Part shown: positions 53,967 through 64,000 of the stretch, piece after piece | Layout of the letters: each line of letters begins with the position of its first letter | Position numbering within the stretch: position 1 is the stretch's first letter | Source of the DNA: Zea mays | Lineage: Eukaryota > Streptophyta > Magnoliopsida > Poales > Poaceae | Length of the DNA: 64,000 nt | Direction of reading: 5' to 3' | NCBI RefSeq assembly: GCF_902167145.1 | Contig: NC_050096.1 | Coordinates: 198,044,566 to 198,108,565, forward strand | Position numbers and translations under genes: made by a program | The notes under the pieces: model-generated | Told to the model about the DNA's origin: nothing | Database searches by the model: none | What the model saw: only the letters and a program-made list of their open reading frames with translations

Positions 53967-56900
53967 AGTTAGGCATCGCCCGGGGAAGGAGCCGCCGCCT
54001 TCGGCTTCGTCCCCGCCTTCGGCAAAGTCCACCCCGGCCTCGGACGACGGCGCAGGCAGGAGGATCTCTGCCTCGAAGGTGGTCGCCAGCACTGCGCTCG
54101 GGCCCGCGGCGGCCGCGTCGAGCCTCTGGACTTCAGCCTGGGCGGCTTCATCTTCGTCAGGGAGGCAATACCCCTCGCTGACCCGCTCCAGATCCACGAC
54201 GTAGTGGGAAGCAAGCACGGCGAAGGCCCGCCTAACACCGTGGTGTAGCGCCTCGTGGAGTTTGCCCCGCACGTGGTCACCCAAGGCCTACAGGCGACTT
54301 TGAGGGGAGCTTCCTGAGGGGACGTCGCCGAAGCCAAAGACCCGGCAGAAGTCCGAGATGGCCTCGGACATGGCCGCGTGGTCGGCCTCCCTCTGCTCGG
54401 CCGCCTGGGCAAGCGCCCTGGTGGACTCGTCGAGGGCAGACTCGAGCTCTGCGAACAGCCAGAGCGCAAGGCCTCAAACACAAGTGGAGGAAACAAGCTG
54501 AAACGAAAACCGAAAACAGCCAGGACATACCTCCGGCTCGGGCACGCTGCTCCGAGGCTGCGGCTTGGGCTACGACTAGGTCTGCTGCAAGGGCTCTGGC
54601 CCGGCTTTCGGCCTCGGCAGCCCGGCCCCGAGATTGATCTCGCTCATCGACGACCTGGTCGAACTCCGACTACCGTCGCTGCACCTCTGCGCGTGCCGCT
54701 GCTGCCTCTGCTCTCAGATCGGCACAGAGCAACCAAAGGTCCGCCACCTCGGCGCCCTGCTGGGAGAGGCGCGCGGTAGCCCCGGCGAGCGAGGTCCTCA
54801 GGGATCACAGTGAGCCTAGACATCGACCTCATGGCGGATAAACGACAACTTGGCGGCGCTCAGATCCGTCAGATCCTGAGGGGAGGAAGCGGGGCGTCAC
54901 AAAGGACGCCTTGATCACAAAAAAGGTATGTCTGAAATCATTACCTGGAGGATCTTGGGGACGTCCCTGCAAAAGACCTCCAAGGATGACCCGAGCGACC
55001 CCACCGTTGCTTCGGCACACTCGCGGAGCTCGTCCCAAGACTGCTCCTCCCGCTCATCGTCAAGAACGAAGAAGGAATCCGAAGCCTCACGGGTCCGGAA
55101 CCGGAGCAACAGGCGCCGCCCCTCGGAGCTCCGCCGCGCAGGGACAAGGCCGCCGCTCGGCGGGACGAGTCACGGTTCCACGCCCTCCTCCTCCGAGGCA
55201 CCAAGCGATGACGCCCCGGCCATCTCAGCATCGGCGGCGACAGGTCGCTCCCCGATCGGAACGGCAGCAGCTTCGGCAGCAGCTGGCGCCAGCGCCGGCG
55301 GCATGTCTGGTGGGCCCGAGGCCACGTCCGCGCCAGCCGCCTCCCCCAGCGTGACGGCCACCTCGACAGAAGAGCCGGCCTCGGGAACTCGCTCCACGGC
55401 GACTGGTGCCACCTGAGCCCCCCGCTGTGGGGTGCCTTGCGAGAAGGTCAGCTGAACGGCGAGGCCCGGCGCGGCACCGACTGCGGAAGCCGACGCCGTC
55501 TTAAGGACTTTCCGGGGAGCCAGATCGGTCAGGCCATGGCTTCGCTTGCTGAGGAGGAAAGGAAAGTCGCGGTCAGGACATACAGATGAGGAGCCAGGAC
55601 GAAGACGTTCTAAGGTACTTACCCGCTCCGGGCCATGATCAACCGTGCCTGAGGAGAGGTCTCTCGGATCTCGACCCCCGAAGGTACCGCCGAGGTCCGC
55701 CTCGCCGCCAGCTTCGGTACCATCCTCGCCTTGGGCACCTTGGACGCCCGAGAGACGGACTGCCCAGGCGCTGCCACGGCGATCTGAGGGTCGCTCTCCT
55801 GCGCTGCCGGCATGGGCGACGGCTCTCGGGGAATAGGCGCCTCGGCCTGACTCCCCGGGGTCACCTCAACTTCTCCAGCCGAGGGGTCGAGTACCCCCTC
55901 GGTCTGCCCCCGCTCTTCGGGCCGGGACCTTGGCGTCCCGACCCCGGGAACTGACGGCGCCAGCCCGCTCGGGGGCTGGCTTGACGACTCCTGGCCTAGC
56001 CTCAAACCCGGGCTGAGGCCAAGGCGGGCAGCCGTGTCGTCATCCTCGTCATCGTCTTCATCATCATCGTCGTTAGGCGTTTCCGGCGATGGCTCCCTCG
56101 GGAGTCCATCCCTCTCCTGCCGGCGACGGAGCTTTTCCAAGGCGTCTCGGGCCCGCGTCCGCTCGCGGGCCCGAGCCTTCTTCGCATCCATTTTCTTCTT
56201 CTTCTCCTCCACGGCAACCCGCCGCGCTGCTCGGTCCACCGCATCCTCCGGGACCCGTGGCCGGGAAGGCTTGTGACACCCTACCTCCTAGAGACAGATG
56301 AAAAGTCTCGACCGTAAGGACCAAGGGCAATCCGACGCAAGGAGAAAGAAGGAGCGGGCACTCACCAAGGACACACACCCGTGGTCGGGGCGCATCAAGG
56401 GCTGGGAGAAGGCGTTGGCGTCCGGTTTTCCCAACGCGGCGGCCACCCGCCCGTGGAGAACGTCGATGGGAAGGGGATCCGAGGACATCCGCGAGCCCTC
56501 CAAGTCAGCCTCTGGCGTCATCTCCCAAAGCGGCAACCGCCGCTCCGCCAAGGGAAGCACCCTCCGGCGATGAATGGCGGCAATCACTCCCGCAGTGGTG
56601 AGCCCTCCTTTCTGCAACGCCTCTAGGGCCTTGAGAAGGGGCTCGAGATTCTTCTGTCTGTCGTGCGGGGTCCCGTAGCGCCAAGCATCGGCGGCGACGG
56701 TGACCACTCGCTGAGAAAACGACGGGAGCCTTTCGTCGTCATTCCGGAGATAGAACCACCGGCGCTGCCACCCTTTATTTGAGGACGCAAGGACGGCGGG
56801 AATATACTGCGACGCCCGCGACTGCCTCAGCTGGAGGATGCAGCCGCTGGCCCGCACTGCCGCGCGGACCCTTCTCTCCCCCGTCGGTGAAGCAAAAAGC

Positions 56901-57281
56901 TCCGCGGAGAAGAAATGAGTCCACAAGTCCCAGTGGGGGTCGATCCCCAAGTATCCTTCGCACACCGCTACGAAGATGGCGGCTTGCGAGATGGAGTTGG
57001 GGCTGAGGTTGTGCAACTCCACCCCGTCGTTATGCAGGATCGCCCGCATGAAGCGGCTTGCCGGCACGCCGAATCCCCGCTCGTGGAAGGAGACGAAGCT
57101 CACGACGTACCCCGGCGGCGGGGACGGGGCGGCTCCGTTCGGGGGGAATCCACTCCGGCTGCCTCTCATCAGAGAGAGGGCGAAGTAAACCCTCAGCAAC
57201 GAGGTTCTCCAGGTCACCCGCCGTGACTGTGGAGAAAGGCCATGGGTCGCGCGGCGAAATAATGGTCACCCGGTCGGCCAT
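53967..57281 (-). pseudogene. Antisense gene of the Tat-lineage element (five exons, decayed)
   Basis: Predicted exons on the minus strand: 57281-56366, 56287-55623, 55548-54945, 54909-54531, 54448-53967. Donors are GTGAGT, GTAAGT, GTAATG and GTATGT; acceptors end in TAG, CAG, AAG and CAG. Exon 1 starts MADRVTIISP and contains FHERGFGVPASRFMRAIL and HWDLWTHFFSAEL, resembling the plant transposon domain annotated as Putative gypsy type transposon (PF04195). Later exons are Lys/Arg/Glu- and Asp-rich, then coiled coil. One frame shift near 57130 and stops near 55168 and 54290 break it. Its function in the element is unknown. Similar antisense ORFs are reported in Grande- and Huck-like elements. 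Confidence 0.7.
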
Positions 57282-57417
57282 CACCGAGCAGAAGGGGTGG
57301 CGGCGGAAAGGACTAGGTGGGCGGTTTCCTTTTCTCTGGCTAAATCTCTCAGGTTGCGAAAACCTAAGAAGAAAGCAAGAAGCAGAGCAAAGAACCGTCA
57401 CCAGGCCCTCCCCCGAG

Positions 57418-57425
57418 TATATAAA
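57418..57425 (-). promoter_or_regulatory. Possible TATA box of the antisense gene
   Basis: The minus strand reads TTTATATACTC, about 137 bp before ATG 57281. The motif TATATA is palindromic, so it could also serve the plus strand. Confidence 0.4.
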
Positions 57426-57429
57426 GACC

Positions 57430-58617
57430 AAGGCAAGACCCGTTCAACGCGTCGCCCGAACCCGCCGCGGGATTCAAAGACTCAAAGCCAAATGACCGTT
57501 CCTCGAACGGCTCGCACACACGCAACGGCCGCCTTGCGAACCACTTGCCCCGTCGCATTAACTCCACGGCGAGACAGGCGGCGCCTCAGGCAGGAGAAGC
57601 AAGCGACGCTTCGCCTTCGCCATAGTGACCGCGTCGAAAAAGGTACGCCACGTCATTCGATTTCGTATCCTTTTCCTTTTCCTCTTTCTCTCTCTTGCAA
57701 CAGGGACCGGGAAAGGGGGATACCCCGAAAAGGGTCCTTCTCCGTGAAGGAAACAGGCCCCGAGCCTCCCTACTGATCAGAGGTTCAAAGGTTGGCCCCT
57801 CGGAGGGGTTCAACGGCCGCCTCAGGCCACTCGGGCTCCACGCCCACTACTGATCAGGGTTCGTAGGCTGGCCCTCGAAGGGTTCACAGTCGCCTCAGAC
57901 ACAGAGCGAGGGATGACCCTGGGTACGTTCGATACATAACCAAGGCTCGGGCTACGCTCCCGAGGTACCCTAGGACATTTCCGAGACCAGCGGGAACGAT
58001 CTTGTAACGGAATCCCATCAGAGGGAGGCATCGAGCCCTCGGACCCCGTCAAAAGGGGACCGGGTCCGGCAGATCACCCGCAAGTACTTTTGGAGCGCGC
58101 CTCCGGGCCTCTAGCCGACCCCTAACAAATGGGGCACGGGCGTCCACTCGGATTACCCGCCAGCAGCTCACCGAAGACACCATGTTCGGTGCCCTCCGAG
58201 GGCAACATGGTGCTTTCCCCCCTCTTCCTTGCGGAAAGGCGACGCAGGGGCGTATGTAAAAAAGTCGAGTCTGTCCTTGACCGTCCTCTCGCCCTGTGCA
58301 GAGGCTCAGGGCTGCTCTTGCAAACCTGGCTCCGGCCAAACCGTTGACAGCGTCAACATACCAGCCCGAGAACTTGGGACCCGACCGTGCACCCGGGCTA
58401 CGGCCAGCTCGCATGAGGGAACAACCAGACCAGCCGAAGTGTTGCGAAACGCACTAAGACCTCGAAGGAGTCAAACTACTCCTCCGAGGCCTCGGGGGCT
58501 ACACCCGGCGGGTGCGCTCGCGCGCACCCACCGGAACAAAATGCAACCAAAAAAGGCTGGTCCCCTTGCAAAAAAGTGCGGCAAAAGCCTCCAAGCGAGT
58601 ATTAACACTCCCTTCGA
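57430..58617. other. 3' untranslated region of the Flip/Huck-type element
   Basis: GC-rich, with repeated TACTGATCAG and GGTTCAAAGG-like fragments (57772, 57848). No gene supported. Confidence 0.5.
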
Positions 58618-58631
58618 GGCTCGGGGGCTAC
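58618..58631 (+). other. Polypurine tract of the Flip/Huck-type element
   Basis: GGCTCGGGGGCTAC abuts the 3' LTR. It is GC-rich and interrupted by pyrimidines, as in related elements. Confidence 0.6.
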
Positions 58632-60347
58632 TGTCGGGGACCATAATTAGGGGTACCCTCAAGACTCCTAAATCTCAGCTGGTAACCCCCATCAGCACAA
58701 AGCTGCAAAGGCCTGATGGGTGCGATTAAGTCAAGGATCGGCCCATTCGAGGGACGCGATCACGCCTCGCCCGAGCCCAGCCTCGGGCAAGGGCAGCCGA
58801 CCCCGGAGGATCTACGTCTCGCCTGAGGACCCCCTCCAGCAACGGACACACCTTCGGCTCGACCGAGGCCTAGTCTTCACCAAGAAGCAACCTTGGCCAA
58901 ATTACCACGCCAACCGACCAAATCGTAGGGGCATTTAATACAAAGGTGGCCTGACACCTTTATCCTGACGCACGCCCTCCAGTCGACAGAGCCGAAGTGA
59001 CCGCAGTCACTTCGCCGCTCCACTGACCGGTCTGACAAGAGGACAGCACCGCCTGCGCTGCTCCGACTGCTGAGCCACTCGACAGAGTGAGGCTGACAGC
59101 GGCCAAGTACGGCCTCAGGCGTCATAGGAAACTCCGCTTCGCCCGACCCCAGGGCTCAGACTCGGGCTCAGTCCCAGAAGACGACGAACTCCGCTTCGCA
59201 CGACCCCAGGGCTCGGACTCGGGCTCAGCCCCGGAAGACGACGAACTCCGCTTCGCCCGACCCCAGGGCTCGGACTCGGACTCAGCCCCGGAAGACGACG
59301 AACTCCGCTTCGCCCGACCCTAGGGCTCGGACTCGGGCTCAGCCCCGGAAGACGACGAACTCCGCTCCGCCCGACCCCAGGGCTCGGACTCGGGCTCAGC
59401 CCCGGAAGACGACGAACTCCGCTTCGCCCGACCCTAGGGCTCGGACTCGGGCTCAGCCCCGGAAGACGACGAACTCCGCTTCGCCCGACCCCAGGGCTCG
59501 GACTCGGGCTCAGCCCCGAAGGACGACGAACTCTGCTTCGCCCGACCCCAGGGCTCGGACTCAGCCCTGGCCTCAGCCGACGGTCTCCGCCTTGTCCGAC
59601 CCGGGGGCTCGAACTCGACCTCGACCTTGGAAGACAGACTCGACCTCGACCTCGGAGGAGCCTCCACCTCGCCTAACCTAGGGCACGGACCGACCACGTC
59701 GACAGGAGGCGCCATCATTACCCTACCCCGAGCTGACTCAGGCTACGGGGAACAAGACCGGCGTCCCATCTGGCTCGCTCCACTATACGAGTAATGATGG
59801 CGCCCCGCATGCCCTGTGACGACGGCGGCTCTCAGCCCCCTTACGGAAGCAAGAGGACGTCAGCAAGGACTCGACAGCCCCGACAGCTGTCCTTCCGCCA
59901 GGCTTCAGCGCTCCTCCGACAGCCACGACATCACACGAACTGGGTGTCAAAACCTCTCCGGCTGCCACGATGGCATGTACTTAGGGCGCTAGCTCTCCTC
60001 CGCTAGACACGTTAGCACACTGCTACACCTGGATCCTCTCCTTACGCCTATAAAAGGGAGGTCCAGGGCCCTCTTACAAAAGGTTGGCCGCGCGGGGAAG
60101 GACGGGACGGCGCTCGCGCAAGGCCGCTCGCTCCCTCCCGCGTGGACGCTTGTAACCCCCTACTGCAAGCGCACCCGACCTGGGCGCGGGGCTAACACGA
60201 AGGCCGCGGGTTCCACCTCCCACGCCTGTCTCCCTCCGGCTGCTTTTCCCCCCTTCACGTTCCGCCTCGCGCCGACCCATCTGGGCTGGGGCACGCGGCA
60301 ACAATTTACTCATCGGTCCAGGGACCCCCGGGGTCGAAACGCCGACA
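58632..60347 (+). repeat. 3' LTR of the Flip/Huck-type element
   Basis: 1716 bp, TGTCGGGGACC to GCCGACA, followed by ACTAT. The 57-bp repeat occupies 59134-59575; TATA box at 60049. Confidence 0.95.
60049..60056 (+). promoter_or_regulatory. TATA box of the Flip/Huck-type 3' LTR
   Basis: TATAAAAG in the same context as 46605. It could drive transcription into the captured PP2C fragment downstream. Confidence 0.7.
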
Positions 60348-60400
60348 ACTATATCAAGGATTGTGGCGTCATCTCGGCACCGGAGATGAGCAGAGGAGGA
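60348..60400 (+). pseudogene. Captured PP2C phosphatase fragment, right part
   Basis: After the target duplication the reading continues YIKDCGVISAPEMSR, matching the PP2C segment that follows RAFGD (DYxxKDYGVISAPE). It proves that the gypsy element split one PP2C piece. Confidence 0.75.
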
Positions 60401-61286
60401 CCGACAACAATGACCACTCGCCATCGTCGAGGTAGCTTTTTGTGTCGGCCTGCCTTTAATTCTCTTGGCAAACACACACTTGCATTTTTTTGTTTAAGCA
60501 AGCGTGTATGGTGGTGCGTGTTTGATGACTAACGATGTATGACGGAACTTCTACCGGCAGGTGTGGCACATGCTCTCCAATGATTAGACCATGCAAATCA
60601 TGACATGTATCAAAGTCTGCATGATACTGATGGTTGCAATGTAGTAGTAAAACAACTAAATTAAAAGAACAAAATTTATGTATGGCTAGGATCACAAATG
60701 GATTATGAAATATTTTCTTATAACAATATAAGACACATTTTATATATAAGTTATCATGGTATTATATGTTCATGTTGCAACGCACGGGTACTCACCTAGT
60801 AATTACATAAAAAGGAAAACAAGACAATGGCATATGAAATTCACATGTCATATACTCATTACCTTACCAAAATTTGGCATGACTGTCCTATAAACATCCG
60901 TGACCATAATCTATGTTTGGTGGCATATTTAGAACGATTGCAAATGTGCAATAGAAGAATATGTCGACATTGTCCGGTGCAAGGATGATATCTCACGATA
61001 CAACATGACAATGCAAACCGGGCACCACTACATGACATTTGTGTTGGTCTGCATCGTTTGTCATTCTTAACTGGCGTATGGGATTGTATGAGGCTGCTTA
61101 GAGAAAAAACTGATGTTGCTGTTTTTTAGTGATATTCAATGTGTACCCTTTTTCTAGAGTTTGTGATGGTGCAATTAAGTTCTGCTGTTATTACTTAGTG
61201 ATGTGTACCTTGAGTTAATATCTAGCTTTAAGTAAATTCAGGAAGCACTTCATTGTTTATTTGTTCTTGATTTGCTTGCGGTGTAG
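60401..61286 (+). other. AT-rich Helitron sequence
   Basis: It includes the Helitron 3' end at 60774-60799. The remainder is intron-like, ending in the acceptor GTGTAG at 61286. No gene seen. Confidence 0.5.
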
Positions 61287-61401
61287 GTCCTGATTCTGGT
61301 CGACTCGGGCATGGTGAAGCACAAGGATGACAAGGCGGCGTCGGCTGAGGCATTTGCTTCTGCTGCTCTGGACACACCCAATGCCAGCATCAATTACTTT
61401 G
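61287..61401 (+). pseudogene. Captured exon of an unrecognised gene
   Basis: Between GCGGTGTAG and GTGACT. It reads VLILVDSGMVKHKDDKAASA, then EAFASAALDTPNASINYF. Downstream text to 61505 may be a further coding piece (DDMLFEEAVTLNTT). The family is not recognised. Confidence 0.4.
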
Positions 61402-61596
61402 GTGACTCGACCGCGTGTAGATCGGCTGCAACACGACGACATGTTGTTTGAGGAGGCGGTCACACTCAATACCACCATTAACCTCAACCACCTACAAACA
61501 ATGTGAGGGTTTCAGCCTTTCAGGATGACGAGCTATCTTTCCATTATGGTTGCTTCTTGTTTGTTTCATTCTTAGCTGGGGCAGAAAAACATCAAG

Positions 61597-61733
61597 TGCT
61601 TGTTCGGTTATTTTCAATCCATATAGATTGAAAGAGATTGATATGAATTGGGAGAGATTTTGATTTACTAGAGATTGAAACCTCTCAAACCCCCTTAATT
61701 TTATATGAATTGAAGTAGAATCGAACATGGCCT
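61597..61733. mobile_element. Small foldback element (MITE-like)
   Basis: Ends are imperfect inverted repeats: GTGCTTGTTCGGTTATTTTC on the left and the complement AGGCCATGTTCGATTCTACT on the right, with AATCCATAT/AATTCATAT inside. No coding capacity. The family is not assigned. Confidence 0.6.
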
Positions 61734-61854
61734 AAGACGGCACATGGCTTGTGGGTGGACTGTACGACCAAGATGGTGGTAATATTTTGACACACGAATT
61801 TTGTATATCATAGTGATGTTTGTCATTTCATAACTATGTTTTATGCTAATTGTT

Positions 61855-61887
61855 AACTCTCGTGACAACGCACGAGCACATACCTAG
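61855..61887 (+). other. Canonical Helitron 3' end
   Basis: GACAACGCACGAGCACATACCTAG followed by T. It is the best candidate partner for the start at 24324. Confidence 0.65.
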
Positions 61888-62009
61888 TAACTAGTTAAAG
61901 CTTCGATTAAAGTCTAGCTCACCCATTATTAGCTCTCATATTTGGATCCTCAAGAGCTAAACTTTAGCAACTACTAGATATTAGTTCATTGGATCCAAGC
62001 ATTATCCTA

Positions 62010-62168
62010 AAGAGAAATTTTGAAATTTAACACCCAATTCGTATGCCTTTTAAGATTTCACATCCTGACCCACATGTCAATAGTGACCCCACCCCACATG
62101 TCATTGTGATAAGGGTGTCAAATCTTGAAAGGCTTACCAACTAGGTGTCAAATTTCAAAATCTCTCCC
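62010..62168. mobile_element. 159-bp foldback MITE
   Basis: The two halves are inverted copies over almost the whole length: AAGAGAAATTTTGAAATTTA on the left against the complement GGGAGAGATTTTGAAATTTG on the right, meeting at CACATGTCA. It is flanked by TA on both sides, which suggests a mariner/Stowaway-like or Tourist-like MITE. Confidence 0.7.
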
Positions 62169-62857
62169 TAAGAACACAAATGACTACTATCTCAACTAAT
62201 ACCTCAAAATGACCTACCTAGCTAATAAAAAGGTTACCAGCTGGCTTCCTACAAAATATAGATAACTTTTACCTGGAGGATTTACATACATCTGACCAAG
62301 TTAACAGCTAACAAAATGTTGACCGAGCAGCTATTATATTGGAAGGCAGCGGCGATGGTTCTTATCCCCTGCTGCACAAGATCCTCCGCATGTCCCATCG
62401 CAGCATAACACAAAAGCAACGAACACACACGCACACGCGCCTGGCTAGCTAGGCATGTCTGTTCCAAGAGAAAGGAACAAGGAACGATGGAACCAAGGAT
62501 GGCGATGAGAAACAAGCAAAGAGCGGCAGGGTCTCAGCACAGTCTCCGGTCATCTCCTGCTGGTGGTTCTTCGTCACTTGGTAGAAAATATGAATGATTG
62601 GCCTGCATGCGCCTTGTTTTGCACGGTAGATCATATCGGGAGTTGATTGATCCATGCGCATTGCACAGATTCTGTTACTTGGACGTCAGGGCAGCATAAT
62701 ATTCTTCCCCGGTCCATCACTCATGCACGGAAAAGAGATTAGGGGTAAACAATAAAAAAGAAAAGGAGGCAGATAGTTATTAGAGCTCATGATCCTGAGC
62801 GATGTGCAGATTATTATTATAACAAGGAATGCCAAGACGGCAGCCGGCCTGCTGCCG
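62169..62857. other. Upstream region of the glycosyltransferase gene
   Basis: No coding region. It includes ACACACGCACACGCG at about 62424. It probably contains the proximal promoter of the gene at 62949. Confidence 0.5.
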
Positions 62858-62863
62858 TATAAA
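62858..62863 (+). promoter_or_regulatory. TATA box of the glycosyltransferase gene
   Basis: CCGTATAAACACACC lies 91 bp before the chosen ATG. Transcription would start near 62890. It rules out the in-frame ATG at 62829, which lies upstream. Confidence 0.65.
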
Positions 62864-62948
62864 CACACCACCGCCATGCCGTTCTTCTCAGACGACCCCG
62901 TCGTCCTGCGCCCCTCCCTCGCCTCCTTCAAGCAGGCCGTCCAAGGGC

Positions 62949-64000
62949 ATGGCGGCGGCCTGGAAGGTGGTGAGAGGCGACGCCTCCGGGAGGCTCCTCC
63001 CGGTCATCTCCTTCTTCCTCGGCGCGGCGCTGACGGCGGCGTTCGTCTTCCTCGGCGCAACCACGGACGTGAGCTGGCGCTTCGCCGCGTGGGGCAGCGG
63101 CGCTCGACCAGGGGCCGGAGACGAGGTATTCGCGGCCTGCTCGTTTTGGTGCTCCGGATGCTGCTGCATCTTTTCCTCCTTCGTTCATATGCTTTGTTGC
63201 ATTGCATGCAGGCCGATTTGTAGCATGGCATTATAGCATCTAACAAAAGGCATGGATGCATGGGCAAAATGACGTGCAGGCGAAGTCGTTCGCGGAGCTG
63301 GCTGAGGTGCTGAAGAACGCGTCCATGGAGGACAAGACGGTGATCGTGACGTCCATCAACCAGGCGTACGCGGCGCCGGGCTCCCTGCTGGACCTCTTCC
63401 TCGATAGCTTCCGCGCCGGCGAGGGCACGGCGGGGCTGCTGGACCACCTGCTCATCGTGGCCGTGGACCCGGCCGCGCTCGAGACGTGCCGGTCGGTGCA
63501 CCGCCACTGCTACCTCCTCCGTCCGGCGGCCGGCGCGGCCGACGCCGACCTCGGCGCCGCCAAGTTCTTCATGACCAAGGACTACCTGGACATGATGTGG
63601 GCCAGGAACCGGCTGCAGCAGACCATCCTGGAGCTGGGCTTCAGCTTCCTCTTCACGGACGTGGACATCCTGTGGTTCCGGAACCCGATGCGCCACATCG
63701 CCGTCACGTCCGACGTCGCCATCGCCTGCGACTACTTCAACGGCGACCCGGACAGCCTGAGCAACCGCCCCAACGGCGGCTTCCTGTACGTAAGGTCCGC
63801 GCGCCGGACGGTGGAGTTCTACCGCGGGTGGCGGGAGGCGCGCGCCGGCTTCCCGCCCGGGACCAACGAGCAGGACGTCCTGGCGCGGGTGCAGCTCCCG
63901 CTCGCCCGCCGCCTCGGCGTGCGCATGCAGTTCCTCGACACGGCGCGCTGCGGCGGCTTCTGCCAGCTCAGCGACGACCTGCGCGGCTTGTCCACCATGC
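62949..64000 (+). CDS. Nucleotide-diphospho-sugar transferase, type II membrane protein (partial)
   Basis: Exon 1 is 62949-63125 (59 codons), the intron is 63126-63279 (GTATTC to GTGCAG) and exon 2 is 63280 to the window edge. Residues 16-36 are hydrophobic (LLPVISFFLGAALTAAFVFL), a signal anchor for the Golgi. Exon 2 carries the plant domain PF03407: TVIVTSINQAYAAP, then FFMTKDYLDMMWARN, the DxD-type metal and sugar-nucleotide site FTDVDILWFRNP, and SNRPNGGFLYVRS. Members transfer sugars such as arabinose, xylose or galactose onto wall glycans or proteins (GT77-like). The acceptor is not predictable here. The frame is intact and GC-rich, as expected of a grass gene. The 3' end is outside the window. 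Confidence 0.9.

Larger units (their letters stand above)
45174..60347 (+). mobile_element. Flip/Huck-type Ty3/gypsy (Tat lineage) retrotransposon
   Basis: A structurally complete 15,174-bp element: LTRs of 1731 and 1716 bp, gag, protease, reverse transcriptase, two RNase H regions, integrase, a long 3' part with an antisense gene, and a polypurine tract. The target duplication ACTAT is exact (45169-45173 and 60348-60352). The second, archaeal-like RNase H before integrase and the antisense gene are hallmarks of the Tat lineage. Many stops and frameshifts make it inactive. Confidence 0.95.
44113..60799 (+). mobile_element. Short Helitron carrying a PP2C fragment, split by the Flip/Huck-type element
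   Basis: The proposed 5' end TCTACTTAATAATATT follows A at 44112. The 3' end GTTGCAACGCACGGGTACTCACCTAG (60774-60799) is followed by T. Removing the 15.2-kb gypsy insertion leaves about 1.5 kb. The 5' end is a weaker match to the Helitron start than the one at 24324. Its cargo is a PP2C fragment. Confidence 0.6.
24324..61887 (+). mobile_element. Outer Helitron, heavily nested (boundaries tentative)
   Basis: The 5' end TCTCTACTACTCTATAAGG after an A matches the maize Helitron start. The 3' end at 61855-61887 has the CAACGCACGAGCACATACCTAG signature followed by T, giving the expected A/T insertion context. If the ends pair, the element's own sequence is about 6.2 kb in four blocks (24324-27434, 36549-37204, 42765-44112, 60800-61887), split by an Opie-type element and two further Helitrons. 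A degenerate 3' end at 44085-44110 allows the alternative that a shorter Helitron ends there. It has no Rep/helicase gene, so it is non-autonomous and filled with host gene pieces. Confidence 0.5.

Noticed and set aside
62789..63223. 144-codon ORF over exon 1 of the glycosyltransferase
   Set aside because: Arg/Gly-rich shadow in another frame that runs through the intron; the real frame has a membrane anchor and splices in phase to the catalytic domain.
1..64000. tRNA or rRNA genes
   Set aside because: None recognised by eye; tRNA-like matches are primer-binding sites of 12 bp only. A tRNA scan would settle this.

Overview
The window looks like intergenic DNA of a large grass genome, most likely maize (Zea mays) or a close relative. 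Nearly all of it is nested transposable elements. The families look like maize types: a huge-LTR Ty3/gypsy element whose LTR begins TGTCGGGGACCATAATTAG (Flip/Huck type), a Sirevirus-type Ty1/copia element (Opie/Ji type), a small element family with 3.2-3.4 kb LTRs, and Helitrons carrying pieces of host genes. Only one ordinary host gene is seen, cut by the right edge: a predicted type II membrane glycosyltransferase (62949-64000, +). Family names are recognised from memory and were not checked against a library.

Layout. 1-1131: reverse-oriented partial Flip/Huck-type LTR, inserted into element A copy 1. 1132-6738: element A copy 1 (3' part of the internal region plus a full 3' LTR). 6739-8671: reverse-oriented gypsy fragment (gag, primer-binding site, LTR end). 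8672-18162: element A copy 2 (5' LTR, primer-binding site, internal region, truncated 3' LTR). 18163-22810: reverse-oriented LTR of another gypsy element, interrupted at 18612-19558 by a tiny tandem element with three identical-length 283-bp LTRs (TRIM-like). 22811-23840: remnant of a hAT transposase and GC-rich subterminal repeats. 24324-61887: a Helitron landscape. It contains an Opie-type copia element (27435-36543, target duplication ATACC), a reverse Helitron (37205-42764), and a short Helitron (44113-60799) that is itself split by a 15.2-kb Flip/Huck-type element (45174-60347, target duplication ACTAT). 61888-64000: two small foldback elements and the glycosyltransferase gene.

The Helitrons hold fragments of at least seven host genes. 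Recognisable ones are a UDP-glycosyltransferase, a PPR protein, the splicing factor SF3B4, and PP2C phosphatase twice in opposite orientations. Three exon-like pieces with intact splice sites are not recognised. All retrotransposon reading frames are broken by stops or frameshifts, except two small ones. The most interesting signals are: a 43-codon membrane-peptide ORF preserved in both copies of element A, 116-124 bp downstream of a TATA box; two TATA boxes and an apparent intron inside each element A LTR; the three-LTR miniature element; and a five-exon antisense gene with its own possible promoter inside the Flip/Huck-type element.
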